From: Defluviitalea raffinosedens
Lineage (GTDB): Bacteria > Bacillota > Clostridia > Lachnospirales > Defluviitaleaceae
Assembly (NCBI RefSeq): GCF_016908775.1
Contig: NZ_JAFBEP010000001.1
Span: 62,001 to 126,000, forward strand
DNA: 64,000 nt
Reading direction: 5' to 3'
Below the pieces are notes generated by a model. That model saw nothing but the letters and a program-made list of their open reading frames with translations. It had not been told where the DNA came from and searched no databases. Of this stretch, positions 51,822 to 61,817 are shown one piece after another. The position numbers were made by a program, and so were the translations under genes. Position 1 is the stretch's first letter, and each line of letters begins with the position of its first letter.

Positions 51822-51856
51822 AAAGACTATATATTTAAAATTCAGAAGGTGATTGA

Positions 51857-52012
51857 ATGAAATGCCCCACTTGCGGCAATGAAGTCGATGTAAAATTAAC
51901 CCCTAGATGTCCCAGGTGCAATACCATCGTTGCTTATCCGTACAAAAAATGCGAAGAATGTAAGGGTTGTTCTTTTTTCAAAAAATGTTCCTCAGACACA
52001 AAGAAAAAGTAG
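51857..52012 (+). CDS. small Cys-rich zinc-ribbon-like protein downstream of feoB
   Basis: The 51-residue protein has eight cysteines. Four form a CPTCG...CPRC zinc ribbon pattern (residues 3, 6, 18 and 21), and four more lie in KKCEECKGC and KKCSS. The composition suggests a metal-binding, possibly iron-delivery or regulatory, role next to FeoB. It resembles small Cys-rich proteins often found after feoB in Clostridia, but no named family is claimed. AGAAGGTG lies eight bases before the ATG, and the gene is 35 bases after feoB, so it belongs to the operon. Confidence 0.75.
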   Translation: MKCPTCGNEVDVKLTPRCPRCNTIVAYPYKKCEECKGCSFFKKCSSDTKKK

Positions 52013-52031
52013 GGTCTTTACCCTACTTTTT
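52004..52031. terminator. bidirectional terminator after feoAB
   Basis: AAAAAGTAGGG (52004-52014) pairs perfectly with CCCTACTTTTT (52021-52031) around TCTTTA. It separates the feo operon and the convergent ferritin-like gene. Confidence 0.88.
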
Positions 52032-52487
52032 TAAATTGGATTTATAAGATTTTAATTTATTATAATGTCCTTCTTCTTCAGCAATTAATTTCTTCAAAAT
52101 CTCGTCAGCTGGAGATTTTACATGGTCCAATAAACTTTTATAATATTCAATCGTAATTTTTTCTGTTTCCATTCCTGTATCAATGGCTTCTTCCAAAGAA
52201 TCCGGAACAGAGGCTCTTTTCTCAAATCCCTTTGCTTTTGCATAATTGCGAAAGAATAAATCCACACTTTCTTCAAAGAGATAATCGTCTTCTTCTTTAT
52301 CAAAATCTTCATACCATTTTGTAAAAATCTTTTTATGTCTTTTTTCATCTTCAGCCAGAGAAAGCAACCCTTCCTTAACTTCCCCTTTAGTTTTTTGTGC
52401 TAAGGCTTCATAGAATTGGACGCCTTCTTCTTCCATGCTGATCGCTAGTTTTAAAATTTCCTTAGAATTATATGTGTTTTGCCCCAT
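52023..52487 (-). CDS. ferritin-like/rubrerythrin-type protein
   Basis: The 154-residue protein is an all-helical ferritin-like diiron protein. Metal-ligand glutamates appear in EEEGVQFYEALAQ near residue 18 and LAEDEKRHKKIF near 45, and in a second pair ETEKITIEYYKSLLDH near 105 with IAEEEGHYNKL near 130. This gives the EXnEXXH repeat of rubrerythrins. The C-terminal rubredoxin domain of classical rubrerythrins is absent; a separate rubredoxin gene lies just upstream. It probably functions in peroxide or oxygen detoxification or iron storage. GGAGTGA selects ATG 52487. Confidence 0.88.
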   Translation of the reverse strand: MGQNTYNSKEILKLAISMEEEGVQFYEALAQKTKGEVKEGLLSLAEDEKRHKKIFTKWYEDFDKEEDDYLFEESVDLFFRNYAKAKGFEKRASVPDSLEEAIDTGMETEKITIEYYKSLLDHVKSPADEILKKLIAEEEGHYNKLKSYKSNLKK

Positions 52488-52510
52488 AATATCACTCCGT
52501 CTTTGATTTA

Positions 52511-52544
52511 TTAAATTAAAAAATAAGTAGGGGGTTACCCTACT
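52511..52544 (-). terminator. terminator of the rubredoxin gene
   Basis: On the minus strand AGTAGGG (52544-52538) and CCCTACT (52532-52526) pair, followed by TATTTTTTAATTT. It lies in the 62 bases between rubredoxin and the ferritin-like gene. Confidence 0.85.
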
Positions 52545-52549
52545 CATTC

Positions 52550-52708
52550 TTATTGTTCTTCAAATTCATCCTTGCCTACACCGCATACAGGACAAACCCA
52601 GTCTTCAGGAAGATCTTCGAAAGCTGTTCCTGGTTGAACTCCGTTATCTGGGTCACCTTCTTCAGGATCATAAACATATCCACATACTAAACAAACCCAT
52701 TTACTCAT
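52550..52708 (-). CDS. rubredoxin
   Basis: The 52-residue electron carrier holds one iron bound by four cysteines: [19 protein letters not shown] at the N-terminus and [16 protein letters not shown] at the C-terminus. It fits the classical clostridial rubredoxin in length and spacing. It could donate electrons to the ferritin-like protein encoded downstream or to the flavodiiron protein at 20648. AAGAGGTATGCGT precedes the ATG. The reading frame is too short for common gene-length cut-offs but is unmistakable. Confidence 0.95.
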   Translation of the reverse strand: MSKWVCLVCGYVYDPEEGDPDNGVQPGTAFEDLPEDWVCPVCGVGKDEFEEQ

Positions 52709-52858
52709 ACGCATACCTCTTTTCTATGATAGTATTTATGTATATAGCACAGATTTCTAGAATCCAAAATCTATGCTATATTAAATATGCCTATCTCTTA
52801 TGCATAATATACCACCATTATATTCCTCTTGTCAAATAATATTTATTAACTAATAATA

Positions 52859-54631
52859 TTATTTAGAATTTGTCTTTTTTTCAGGTATGCCGTTGTAAAT
52901 GAAGCCATTTTTGCTGTCTACGGTTATTAAAGTACCACTTCTGATTAAGGTTACTGCATTTTTGGCACCTATAATAACAGGAATATCTAATGCTCTTGCC
53001 ACGATCGCTGCGTGACTGTTCTCTCCTTCTTCTCCATCTTCTACAACAATTGCAGAAGCTTTTTTCATATATGGGAGAAAATCATTGTTTGTTCTATGAG
53101 TAATTAATATATCTCCTTTTTTGAAATACTTTTCGGCTTCTTCAACAACTTTAATCACACTTGCTGTGCCTGAAACAACCTTGCTTCCAATTCCTTCTCC
53201 TTTTGCCAATACATTTCCTACAATATGAACCTTCAGAATGTTCGTTGTACCAGATATGCCAACAGGTACACCGGCTGTAATAACGATAATGTCTCCAGTT
53301 TTTGCAACCCCAATTTCTACAGATTTATCTACTGCCAAATTAAAAAGTTCATCTGTTGTAGATTTTAATTCAGTTTTAACCGGTATACAGCCCCAAACCA
53401 AATTAAGCTGCCTCCAGGTTTGCTCTTCAACCGTACAACCCAGAACAGGCGCTGAAGGTCTGAACTTAGATACCATTCTTGCGGTATCTCCTGACTTTGT
53501 AACCGTTACAATACAAGCGGCATTTAAATCTGCTGCTGTAGTACAGGTTGCGTGGCTTATGGCATTCGTAATGTCGGTCTTAATGGTTCTATGATATTCA
53601 TTCATATTTTTAATGTAATCAATAGAGTTTTCTGTTCTTTTTGCAATTGTTGACATCATAATTACACTTTCTACAGGATAAGAACCTTTCGCAGTTTCCC
53701 CAGAAAGCATGATCGCATCTGTGCCATCGAAAATAGCATTGGCAACGTCATTGGCCTCCGCTCTTGTAGGCCTTGGATTTCTAACCATAGAATCCAACAT
53801 CTGAGTAGCTGTAATAACGGGTTTTCCTACTTGATTTGCCTTTTGAATAAGCATTTTTTGAACAAGAGGTACTTCTTCTGTGGCAATTTCAACTCCTAAG
53901 TCTCCTCTTGCCACCATGATCCCGTCAGCTACTTCCAAAATTTCATCAATATTATTTACACCATCTCTATTCTCGATTTTTGCAATAATTGAAATATTAT
54001 TGCCGCCATTCTCTTCCAAGATTTTTCTAATTTTAATAACATCATTGGCAGAGCGGACAAAAGAAGCTGCAATGTAGTCAAATCCCATCTTAATGCCAAA
54101 TTTGATGTCTTCTATATCTTTATCTGTTAAAGACGGCAGATTTACATACACATCCGGTATGTTAACTCCTTTTTTTGAACTTAAAGGTCCACCATTAATT
54201 ACTTCGCATTCAACTTCTGTATCGGTTATATTTTTCACCCGAAGTTCAATGAGTCCATCATCTAAAAGTACTCTGCTTCCCCGTCTTAAATCGTAAGGAA
54301 GGTTTTTATAAGTAACGCTGACTCTGCTTTCGTCCCCTTCTATATCTTCTGTCGTCAGTGTAAACGTTTGCCCTTGTTTTAAGTAAACAACTTCTTTAGA
54401 AAATTCTTTAATGCGAATTTCTGGTCCCTTTGTATCCAGGACCAATGGTATAGGAACATTAAGCTCTTCTCTTGCGGCAATAAGATTTTTAATGATTTCT
54501 CCATGGGATTCATAAGTTCCATGGGAAAAATTAATTCTTGCAGCATCCATTCCATTTAGAATAAGTTTTTTAATCGTTTCGATATCACCAGATGCAGGCC
54601 CTAAAGTACATACGATTTTTGTTTTTCTCAT
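52859..54631 (-). CDS. pyk: pyruvate kinase with C-terminal PEP-utiliser-like domain
   Basis: The 590-residue glycolytic enzyme converts PEP and ADP to pyruvate and ATP. Signature stretches are RKTKIVCTLGPASGD, MDAARINFSHG near residue 32, IIAKIENRDGVNNIDEIL near 220 and MVARGDLGVEI. ATQMLDSM and NPRPTRAEANDVANAIFDGTDA are also clear. The extra C-terminal domain (about 480-590) has the PEP-utilising mobile region GENSHAAIVARALDIPVIIGA, as in Bacillus and other Firmicutes. It is 12 bases downstream of pfkA, with GGAGAG before the ATG, so the two make an operon. Confidence 0.96.
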   Translation of the reverse strand: MRKTKIVCTLGPASGDIETIKKLILNGMDAARINFSHGTYESHGEIIKNLIAAREELNVPIPLVLDTKGPEIRIKEFSKEVVYLKQGQTFTLTTEDIEGDESRVSVTYKNLPYDLRRGSRVLLDDGLIELRVKNITDTEVECEVINGGPLSSKKGVNIPDVYVNLPSLTDKDIEDIKFGIKMGFDYIAASFVRSANDVIKIRKILEENGGNNISIIAKIENRDGVNNIDEILEVADGIMVARGDLGVEIATEEVPLVQKMLIQKANQVGKPVITATQMLDSMVRNPRPTRAEANDVANAIFDGTDAIMLSGETAKGSYPVESVIMMSTIAKRTENSIDYIKNMNEYHRTIKTDITNAISHATCTTAADLNAACIVTVTKSGDTARMVSKFRPSAPVLGCTVEEQTWRQLNLVWGCIPVKTELKSTTDELFNLAVDKSVEIGVAKTGDIIVITAGVPVGISGTTNILKVHIVGNVLAKGEGIGSKVVSGTASVIKVVEEAEKYFKKGDILITHRTNNDFLPYMKKASAIVVEDGEEGENSHAAIVARALDIPVIIGAKNAVTLIRSGTLITVDSKNGFIYNGIPEKKTNSK

Positions 54632-54643
54632 TTTATATCTCTC

Positions 54644-55618
54644 CTAAATAGAAAGGATTTTAGCCACTTCATACATTCTTTCATCAACTGTTTTTGTCAT
54701 CTTTAATGCTTCGTTGATATCATAATCTACATATTGTCCATCTTTATACGCTATAACACGATTGCTTTTTCCTTCACAAAGGAGATCTACTGCCAATGCT
54801 CCCATCATTGAAGCATGAAGGCGGTCAACTGCTGAAGGACTTCCTCCTCTTTGAAGGTATCCTAAAATCGTTGCTCTGGTTTCTATTCCTGTTACTTTTT
54901 CTATTTTAACTGCTAATTCTTGAGAGCCTCCTACCCCTTCTGCAACAATAATAAGGAAATGCTTTTTACCGCGTTGCTTGTTTTGGAGTATTTCTCTTAT
55001 AATCTCTTCATCGCTGGGTCTTTCTTTTTCAGGAATCAGAACCATTTCAGCCCCATTGGTAATGCCGCACCAAAGTGCAATATATCCAGCATTTCTTCCC
55101 ATTACTTCTACAATACTGCATCTTTCATGGGAGGTTGATGTATCTCTGATTTTATTGATTGCTTCCATAGCTGTGTTTACTGCGGTATCAAAGCCAATAG
55201 TATAATCTGTACATGCAATATCTAAATCAATTGTTCCGGGAATGCCTATTGTATTGATTCCTAAATTCGCTAATTTTTCTGCCCCCTGGAAGGATCCGTC
55301 TCCGCCGATAACGATAAGACCATCTATACCGAACACTTTACAAATCTGAGCGCCTTTCTTTTGTCCTTCTTCAGTTATAAATTCGGGACATCTTGCTGTT
55401 TGAAGGATGGTTCCCCCTCTTTGAATGGTATCTGATACACTTCTTGGACTCATTTCGAAAATATCTCCATGGATAAGTCCGTTATAACCCTTTCTTACGC
55501 CCATGACCCTAAGACCTCTTGCAATAGCCGTACGTACAACGGAACGGATTGTTGCATTCATGCCTGGTGCATCTCCTCCGCTTGTTAATACGCCAATGGT
55601 TTTTATCTCTTTGCTCAT
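54644..55618 (-). CDS. pfkA: 6-phosphofructokinase (ATP-dependent)
   Basis: The 324-residue enzyme phosphorylates fructose 6-phosphate and commits it to glycolysis. TSGGDAPGMNATIRSVVR at the N-terminus, GGDGSFQGAEKL near 103, TIDLDIACTDYTIGFDTAVNTA with the catalytic Asp near 127, and EVMGRNAGYIAL near 168 are the classical PfkA sites. GGDGS indicates use of ATP rather than pyrophosphate. The gene is first in pfkA-pyk, with GGAGGG before the ATG. A TATAAT-like minus-10 lies about 70 bases upstream. Confidence 0.96.
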   Translation of the reverse strand: MSKEIKTIGVLTSGGDAPGMNATIRSVVRTAIARGLRVMGVRKGYNGLIHGDIFEMSPRSVSDTIQRGGTILQTARCPEFITEEGQKKGAQICKVFGIDGLIVIGGDGSFQGAEKLANLGINTIGIPGTIDLDIACTDYTIGFDTAVNTAMEAINKIRDTSTSHERCSIVEVMGRNAGYIALWCGITNGAEMVLIPEKERPSDEEIIREILQNKQRGKKHFLIIVAEGVGGSQELAVKIEKVTGIETRATILGYLQRGGSPSAVDRLHASMMGALAVDLLCEGKSNRVIAYKDGQYVDYDINEALKMTKTVDERMYEVAKILSI

Positions 55619-55751
55619 GATTTTCCCTCCATTATTTTTTAACTTTTCTTATGATTAAGATGCATGAAATACTATTATACCCATATTATCACATACATTT
55701 TAATCAATTTATATTTTCATTGCAATAAAAATCTCTTCTGCTTTTCTTATT

Positions 55752-58700
55752 TTATCTAATTACGACATTTTTATCGCCTAAAAACCCCTTTAATTTAGAC
55801 ATTAATGCCTCATTTGGATGTATCCACAAGCTTTGAGATGCTCTCATAGTCTTTTGAAGCCCTTCAATGTGTATTATGACCGGAACATTTCCTTTGTTCA
55901 TCTGCAAAAGAGGTTTAATGCCTTCTACAACTTCCATATTACCTTTATCTTTTGGAATTTTTAAATATAGTTTGATGTTGCTTTCTTCTTTTAAATCTCG
56001 CATTTTCTCGAAGGGGGTAATGGCCTCGCATATTAATTTCGCATCTTCATCTTCTCGTATAGCCGCCCTTCCCTTTATATACAAAATTTCATCTTCTCTT
56101 AAATACTCTGCGCTGCTTTCATATATATTAGGAAATACGATGACTTCCACGCTTCCATACAAATCTTCCAGTGTAATAAATGCCATAATTTGATTGCTTC
56201 TGGTTGTTTTAATACTTTTTCCAGTAATCATGCCTCCTATGGTCACGATCTGACCATCATATATGGAACTAGTACCGTGGTCCTCTTCTCTTTTCATAAA
56301 ATCTAAACTGGTGGCATCCGTATGCTTTTTCAGTTCTTCTTCATACTCATCCAGGGGATGTCCGCTTAAATACATGCCAAGTACTTCTTTTTCCATTGCC
56401 AAAAGTACTTTGTGTGGGTATTCTTCTATATCCGGAAGGATGTCGTGTTTAACTCTTTCAGGGGTACCCAAGTCAAACAGATTAATTTGCCCTTCTATAT
56501 TTTTCTTTTTCTGCTGAGCAATCTGGTCTAAAATTTGCTTATAAACAGCTAAATACTGACTTCTTTTTCCTCCTAGCGAATCAAAAACACCGGCTTTGAT
56601 TAAACTTTCGACGCTTCTCTTATTTAAGTCACCACTGTCCATTCGTTCAAAGAAATCTGTCAAACTGGTAAATTTACCATTCTCTTTTCTTTCTTTTACT
56701 ATAGCGTGAATCATATTTCGGCCCACATTTTTAATGGCAGCCAAACCATATCTGATTTTTCCCTGAGACACGGAAAAATCACAAAATCCTTCGTTGATAT
56801 CCGGCGGCATTAACTCTATGCCCATTTTTTTGCAGGCATAAATGTATTCTTTGATTTTATCGGTACTGTCCATCACTGAAGTCATAAGCGCCGCCATAAA
56901 TTCTACAGGATAATGGGTTTTTAGCCACGCCGTCTGATAGGCCACCACCGCATATGCTGCAGCATGGGATTTATTAAAAGCATATTTTGCAAAGTCTGTC
57001 ATTTCATCAAATATTTTTTCTGCCGTCTCTGCGGGTATCCCTCTGTTAACACATCCCGGAATATCTTTGCCATTTCCATAAACGAAAACTTTTCTCTCTT
57101 CTGCCATCACATCTGCTTTTTTCTTAGACATAGCTCTTCTTACCAAATCACTTCGTCCAAGACTATAGCCTGCCAGATCCCTTACAATCTGCATTACCTG
57201 CTCCTGATACACAATACAGCCATAAGTCGTTTTTAAAATTGGCTCCAGGACATCACAGGTATATTCAATGGCCTCTGGATTTCTTTTCCCTTTAATGTAT
57301 TTTGGTATAAAATCCATGGGGCCTGGCCGATAGAGGGCGTTTCCTGCAATAATGTCTTCCAGATTTCTTGGCTGAAGTTCTTTTAAGAAGTTTTTCATAC
57401 CGGTACTTTCCAGCTGGAAGACTCCTTCTGTCTGCGCTGCAGAAATCAAATCATATACTTTCTGGTCATTAAAATCTATTTTATCAATGTCTATCTTAAT
57501 ATTGTGATTTGCTTCGATCTGTTCCAGAGCGCTGCGAATGACTGTCAAGGTTCTAAGGCCTAAAAAGTCCATTTTAAGAAGGCCTAATTCTTCTAAAGTG
57601 GTCATGGTAAACTGGGTTGTAATGACACCGTCATTGGAATTAAGGGGCACGTACTCCACAACCGGTTCTTTGGATATAACAACCCCTGCTGCATGGGTTG
57701 AAGAATGCCTTGGAAGACCTTCCAGCCTTTTTGACATATCGATGAGATAATGAATTCTGTCATCGTTCTCATACAAATTCCTGAGTTCTCCGTTAATTTC
57801 CAGGGCCCTGTCAATCGTAATGCCTAGTTCTGCCGGAATCATCTTTGCCACTTTATCCACTTCTGCATATGGCATATTAAGCGCACGCCCTACATCCCGA
57901 ATAACAGCCCTTGCGGACATGGTTCCAAAGGTTATGATCTGTGCCACTCTGTCTTCCCCATATTTTCTTATGACATAGTCTATGACTTCCTGCCTTCTTT
58001 CATAACAAAAGTCTATATCTATATCAGGCATGCTGATTCTCTCAGGATTTAAAAATCTTTCAAAGAGAAGCTGGTACTGTATCGGGTCGATATTGGTAAT
58101 CTGCAGGCAGTAAGAAACCATGCTTCCTGCCGCTGAACCTCTTCCCGGACCAACCATAATGCCATTGTCCTTGGCATATTTAATAAAATCCCATACTATG
58201 AGAAAATAGTCCACATACCCCATCTGTTCAATGGTAGAAAGTTCATATTCCAGTCTTTCCTTAAGTTCCGGGGTAGGATTGGGATATCTTTGCTTAAAGC
58301 CTTCCAAACACAATTTTCTAAGATATTCGCTGGCAGTATACCCTTCAGGTACATCGTATTTTGGAAGCTTTAATTCATGGAAAGTAAATTCTACATTACA
58401 TCTCTTGGCAATTTTATAAGTATTCTCTATTGCCTCCCTGGCATAGGGAAATCTCTCCTGCATTTCTTCCGGAGATTTTAAGTAAAATTCTCCTCCGGGA
58501 TAAATCATTCTGTCCTCGTCATCCATGGTTTTTCCTGTTTGAATACAGAGAAGGATCTCATGGGCCTTATTATCTTCTTTATAAGTATAGTGCACATCAT
58601 TCGTAACCACTAAAGGGATACCTGTTTCTTTGCTCATGCGGATTAAATACTGATTCACTTCTCCCTGTTCCCGCATGCCATGGTCCTGAAGTTCAAGATA

Positions 58701-59228
58701 GAAATTCCCTTTACCTAAGATACTTTCGTACTGAAGAGCTATTTCAACTGCTTTTTCATAGGAAACCTCTCTGATTGTTTTGGCAACTGGCCCTGCAAGG
58801 CAGGCGCTAAGCCCAATAAGCCCTTTTGAATGTTGCCTTAAAAGTTCCAGGTCAATTCTGGGCTTATGATAAAAACCCTCTATAAATCCGTAGGAAACCA
58901 GCTTAATGAGATTTTTATAGCCATCCATATTTTCTGCCAAAAGTACAAGATGAAAATAGTTGGCATCCTGTTTTTCTTTATCAAAACGGCTTCTGGGGGC
59001 AACATATACCTCACAGCCGATAATAGGTTTTATTCCCTGTTTTTTAGCTTCTTTATAAAAATCAATGACCCCATACATAGAGCCATGATCTGTTATAGCA
59101 ATACTATCCATCCCCAACTCTTTTGCTCTCGCTATGAGCTCTTTGATCTTAGAAGAACCGTCAAGCAGACTGTACTCTGTATGGACATGAAGATGGGTAA
59201 AGGGAATAGGTTGAACTGCTGTCTCCAT
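55752..59228 (-). CDS. dnaE: DNA polymerase III subunit alpha
   Basis: The 1158-residue replicative polymerase has an N-terminal PHP domain (THLHVHTEYSLLDGSSKI). The palm has catalytic Asp residues in RISMPDIDIDFCYERR near 410, and GPGRGSAAGSMVSY lies near 365. The finger and tandem helix-hairpin-helix region is followed by an OB-fold domain (DGQIVTIGGMITGKSIKTTRSN near 1000). The length and order are those of the DnaE family, not of PolC. In Firmicutes DnaE extends primers beside PolC. GGAAGGGAG precedes the ATG. It lies upstream of pfkA with a gap of 133 bases. Confidence 0.97.
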   Translation of the reverse strand: METAVQPIPFTHLHVHTEYSLLDGSSKIKELIARAKELGMDSIAITDHGSMYGVIDFYKEAKKQGIKPIIGCEVYVAPRSRFDKEKQDANYFHLVLLAENMDGYKNLIKLVSYGFIEGFYHKPRIDLELLRQHSKGLIGLSACLAGPVAKTIREVSYEKAVEIALQYESILGKGNFYLELQDHGMREQGEVNQYLIRMSKETGIPLVVTNDVHYTYKEDNKAHEILLCIQTGKTMDDEDRMIYPGGEFYLKSPEEMQERFPYAREAIENTYKIAKRCNVEFTFHELKLPKYDVPEGYTASEYLRKLCLEGFKQRYPNPTPELKERLEYELSTIEQMGYVDYFLIVWDFIKYAKDNGIMVGPGRGSAAGSMVSYCLQITNIDPIQYQLLFERFLNPERISMPDIDIDFCYERRQEVIDYVIRKYGEDRVAQIITFGTMSARAVIRDVGRALNMPYAEVDKVAKMIPAELGITIDRALEINGELRNLYENDDRIHYLIDMSKRLEGLPRHSSTHAAGVVISKEPVVEYVPLNSNDGVITTQFTMTTLEELGLLKMDFLGLRTLTVIRSALEQIEANHNIKIDIDKIDFNDQKVYDLISAAQTEGVFQLESTGMKNFLKELQPRNLEDIIAGNALYRPGPMDFIPKYIKGKRNPEAIEYTCDVLEPILKTTYGCIVYQEQVMQIVRDLAGYSLGRSDLVRRAMSKKKADVMAEERKVFVYGNGKDIPGCVNRGIPAETAEKIFDEMTDFAKYAFNKSHAAAYAVVAYQTAWLKTHYPVEFMAALMTSVMDSTDKIKEYIYACKKMGIELMPPDINEGFCDFSVSQGKIRYGLAAIKNVGRNMIHAIVKERKENGKFTSLTDFFERMDSGDLNKRSVESLIKAGVFDSLGGKRSQYLAVYKQILDQIAQQKKKNIEGQINLFDLGTPERVKHDILPDIEEYPHKVLLAMEKEVLGMYLSGHPLDEYEEELKKHTDATSLDFMKREEDHGTSSIYDGQIVTIGGMITGKSIKTTRSNQIMAFITLEDLYGSVEVIVFPNIYESSAEYLREDEILYIKGRAAIREDEDAKLICEAITPFEKMRDLKEESNIKLYLKIPKDKGNMEVVEGIKPLLQMNKGNVPVIIHIEGLQKTMRASQSLWIHPNEALMSKLKGFLGDKNVVIR

Positions 59229-59386
59229 AATAAACTCCCTTCCGTAAAACTACATATATATACTCCTATTATAACATATTATTGTGCGAATTACCGCCCA
59301 AGCTTTATATACTTGTTCCGTATATTTTTTTCGTTTTTTCAAATAATATATTTTAAATTTATTCGGGTATAAAAGGAGGTTCCCCT

Positions 59387-59617
59387 GTGGAGGAAAAATC
59401 TAAAATCGTAAAAGTAAAGAAAAACAGTGAGGGAGATATTACCGATGTAATGCTCGATAATGGAAGTGTTCATGCTATTGATGAAGCCATTACAATGGCT
59501 AAAAATGATTTGATCGATGGAGTGAATGTAGGAAAAGCCAAAAATGGGCGAGAATATTTAAGAAGCAATCCAAATGGTGAAGAAAGCGATAATCTGGACA
59601 ATCTTCCGATGTTTTAA
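59387..59617 (+). CDS. DUF3892 domain protein
   Basis: The 76-residue protein matches DUF3892, a small Firmicutes family. Features are IVKVKKNSEGDITDVMLDNGSVHAIDEAI, then NDLIDGVNVGKAKNGREYLRS and an acidic tail DNLDNLPMF. The function is unknown. The start is GTG at 59387 with AGGAGG eight bases upstream. It is transcribed divergently from dnaE and ends in a hairpin (AAAAGAGTAG/CTACTCTTTT) followed by palindromic repeat copy 3. Confidence 0.82.
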   Translation: MEEKSKIVKVKKNSEGDITDVMLDNGSVHAIDEAITMAKNDLIDGVNVGKAKNGREYLRSNPNGEESDNLDNLPMF

Positions 59618-59682
59618 AAGAGTAGACCCATGGCCTACTCTTTTTTATTGCATAGGAAATTGTTTCAAATTTCCTATTTTGT
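59617..59682 (+). repeat. terminator hairpin followed by degenerate palindromic repeat, copy 3
   Basis: AAAAGAGTAG pairs with CTACTCTTTT (59617-59645). The TTTTTTATTGCATAGGAAATT arm (from 59641) has only a partly matching second arm (AAATTTCCTAT, then TTTGTATTAT), so this is a decayed member of the repeat family. It provides the U tract for the DUF3892 terminator. Confidence 0.65.
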
Positions 59683-59760
59683 ATTATTTCAATTATTAAA
59701 TTCAATGCATCTTTTTTCCTTGTATTATGCTATTTTGCTCTATTATTCTATGTGATTGAA

Positions 59761-61563
59761 TTACAGTTTAAACTTCATAATCATATTAGACAGTGCTTCA
59801 GCAACTTCTGCCTGTCCTTGAGTTGCTTTTGCAATCTCTTCAATGGAATATGTCGTTACGTCAATGTTGCTTGAGATATCCTTAGCACTGATATTGGCTT
59901 TATTAATGTTGCTTACCACATGATCGATATGCTGATTCATGCCACCTATGAGCTCTCCTATGGTATCAGAACCATTTTCAAATTCTGTGAAAATATCACT
60001 GATTACTGTAGCATCATTTTCATATTGAATGCTTGTATCTACTAACTGGTCATAATCTTTGGTAACATCTTCTTCAATAAAATGAATGAGATCATTGGCA
60101 TTATGGGATAAGTCCTGAAATGCCAATTGTACTTCCGTGATCGAAACTTTTATCTTGTCTACCAGAGTTTTGGTTCCCTCAGCCAGGGCTTTTACTTCAT
60201 CTGCAACCACTGCAAATCCCCGTCCGTATTCTCCTGCTCTGGCAGCTTCTATGGCAGCATTAAGAGCCAATAAATTCGTCTGTTCAGAAATCCTGGATAT
60301 GGCATCGGACATTTTTGCGATTTCTTCTACTACATGACCTTGTTCAATAGCTCGAACAATGTTTTTCTGTTTTTCCTGATAAGTGCCAATGGCTTGTGCT
60401 TTGGATCTATTGGCATTTTCCTTCATATTTAACGCACGGAACTTTACTTCTTTAATTATATCTACGCTATTTCTGGCTTTTTCTCTTAATTGAGTAGAAT
60501 ATGAAAGTATTTCATCATTGGCTTTAGAAAGGGCATCAATGATTTCTACGGTACTTTCCACGCCCTCTGCTATTTCCTTGGCACTGGTATTTATCATTTT
60601 GCTTTTATCATTAATACCGTCCACCGTTGCCGCCAATTCTTCACTGGAAGCAGTTACTTCCATACTGCTGATTTGAATATCCTTGATCATATTTTTCAAC
60701 AAATTTCTCATATCTTCAAAGGCCTTTGCCAATTGTCCAATTTCATCCTTACGATTGATATCGCTTTTTAATATATCTGAGTTTAAATCATACTCTGCCA
60801 GAAGTTTGGCTTGTCTGATACACCTGCTTAAACCTCTGTTAATAGATAAAGTAATCAGGAAGGTCATAAATATAGACAGTATCAGAGTGGTTATGATAAA
60901 TATCAGAACAATCTGCTTTGAAGCCTGTACATAGTCTTTCCCTGCTTCATTTAAAGAGTTGGCAACAATAAAATTCATTTCCTTTAACTCAGCAATATCT
61001 GATTCAATAACACTTCTTATTCTCTTGCTCTTTTGATTGACTTCCAGTGCAGTTTCTAAATCCCCTTTTTCTAACGCATCAATAACTTCCTTCTGCGCTG
61101 TATACAATCTCTCATAAAAACTTGTAAAGCTATCTGCTAATTTCTTTTCCAGCGGAACCAGTTCCATGCTGTTAATGTAATTTAATAACTCATGAATTTC
61201 ATTATAATAATTCTCATTTTCTTCTTTTATTGACTTTATGATATTACTGTCACGATCTTTACTATATTGTAGGAGTCCCTCTGAAATATTATTAATGGAT
61301 TTTTGTGATAAAGTTTCAATGCTGGATATTTTGTCATTAGGAATCATTCTGTTGACAAAAAGATTGTTCATGTTATGAGAAATTCTATCCATGTAGTTAA
61401 GAGATATGAAAGATAAGGCTGTCATAAAACTAATAATTACTGCAATCAATAAGATGATTCTGGTTCTGATTTTCAAGTTGTTAAACCAATTTCCTCTTAT
61501 TTTGTTTCTGATCCTAATATTCTTTTTTATCTTAGGTTTATTGCTTTTTAGTTTTACCCCCAT
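59761..61563 (-). CDS. methyl-accepting chemotaxis protein
   Basis: The 600-residue chemoreceptor has a Lys/Arg-rich N-terminus and a first helix near residues 36-57. A helical four-helix-bundle-type sensor of about 150 residues follows ([24 protein letters not shown]), then a second helix near 205-228, HAMP, and a signalling domain with tip [29 protein letters not shown]. The ligand is unknown. The ATG at 61563 follows GGAGGGA and is preferred to the reading from 61608. The gene stands alone. Confidence 0.92.
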   Translation of the reverse strand: MGVKLKSNKPKIKKNIRIRNKIRGNWFNNLKIRTRIILLIAVIISFMTALSFISLNYMDRISHNMNNLFVNRMIPNDKISSIETLSQKSINNISEGLLQYSKDRDSNIIKSIKEENENYYNEIHELLNYINSMELVPLEKKLADSFTSFYERLYTAQKEVIDALEKGDLETALEVNQKSKRIRSVIESDIAELKEMNFIVANSLNEAGKDYVQASKQIVLIFIITTLILSIFMTFLITLSINRGLSRCIRQAKLLAEYDLNSDILKSDINRKDEIGQLAKAFEDMRNLLKNMIKDIQISSMEVTASSEELAATVDGINDKSKMINTSAKEIAEGVESTVEIIDALSKANDEILSYSTQLREKARNSVDIIKEVKFRALNMKENANRSKAQAIGTYQEKQKNIVRAIEQGHVVEEIAKMSDAISRISEQTNLLALNAAIEAARAGEYGRGFAVVADEVKALAEGTKTLVDKIKVSITEVQLAFQDLSHNANDLIHFIEEDVTKDYDQLVDTSIQYENDATVISDIFTEFENGSDTIGELIGGMNQHIDHVVSNINKANISAKDISSNIDVTTYSIEEIAKATQGQAEVAEALSNMIMKFKL

Positions 61564-61590
61564 AGTATCCCTCCTACTTTCTTCAACAAA

Positions 61591-61610
61591 ATATGATAAT
61601 TTTATCATAT
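61591..61610. promoter_or_regulatory. palindrome upstream of the chemoreceptor gene
   Basis: ATATGATAATTTTATCATAT is a perfect 20-base palindrome that lies 28-47 bases upstream of the chemoreceptor ATG. It resembles inverted TGATAA half-sites of Fur-family regulators, but with a two-base centre rather than the 7-1-7 form seen elsewhere in this window. It may also be just AT-rich symmetry. Confidence 0.35.
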
Positions 61611-61755
61611 CAGATATATATATAAATTTAAAGTCTGACTTTAATATAAATAATAAGTATTTTATACAAATATTAGTTATTTAGATGAGTTTTAATTATT
61701 TTATAAAATATTAAATATATCAAAAACTCTATATAGAAAAAATATTGGATAAAAT

Positions 61756-61791
61756 ATAAATAGCCAACTATTTAAATAGTTGGCTATTTAT
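61756..61791 (-). terminator. terminator after the integrase-domain-like small gene
   Basis: A perfect 36-base palindrome (ATAAATAGCCAACTATTT and its complement) lies about 30 bases after the stop at 61818 on the minus strand, followed by A/T-rich DNA. The remaining 61609-61755 shows no gene. Confidence 0.75.
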
Positions 61792-61817
61792 ATAAATCAT
61801 ATCAGATTTTATTCAAT

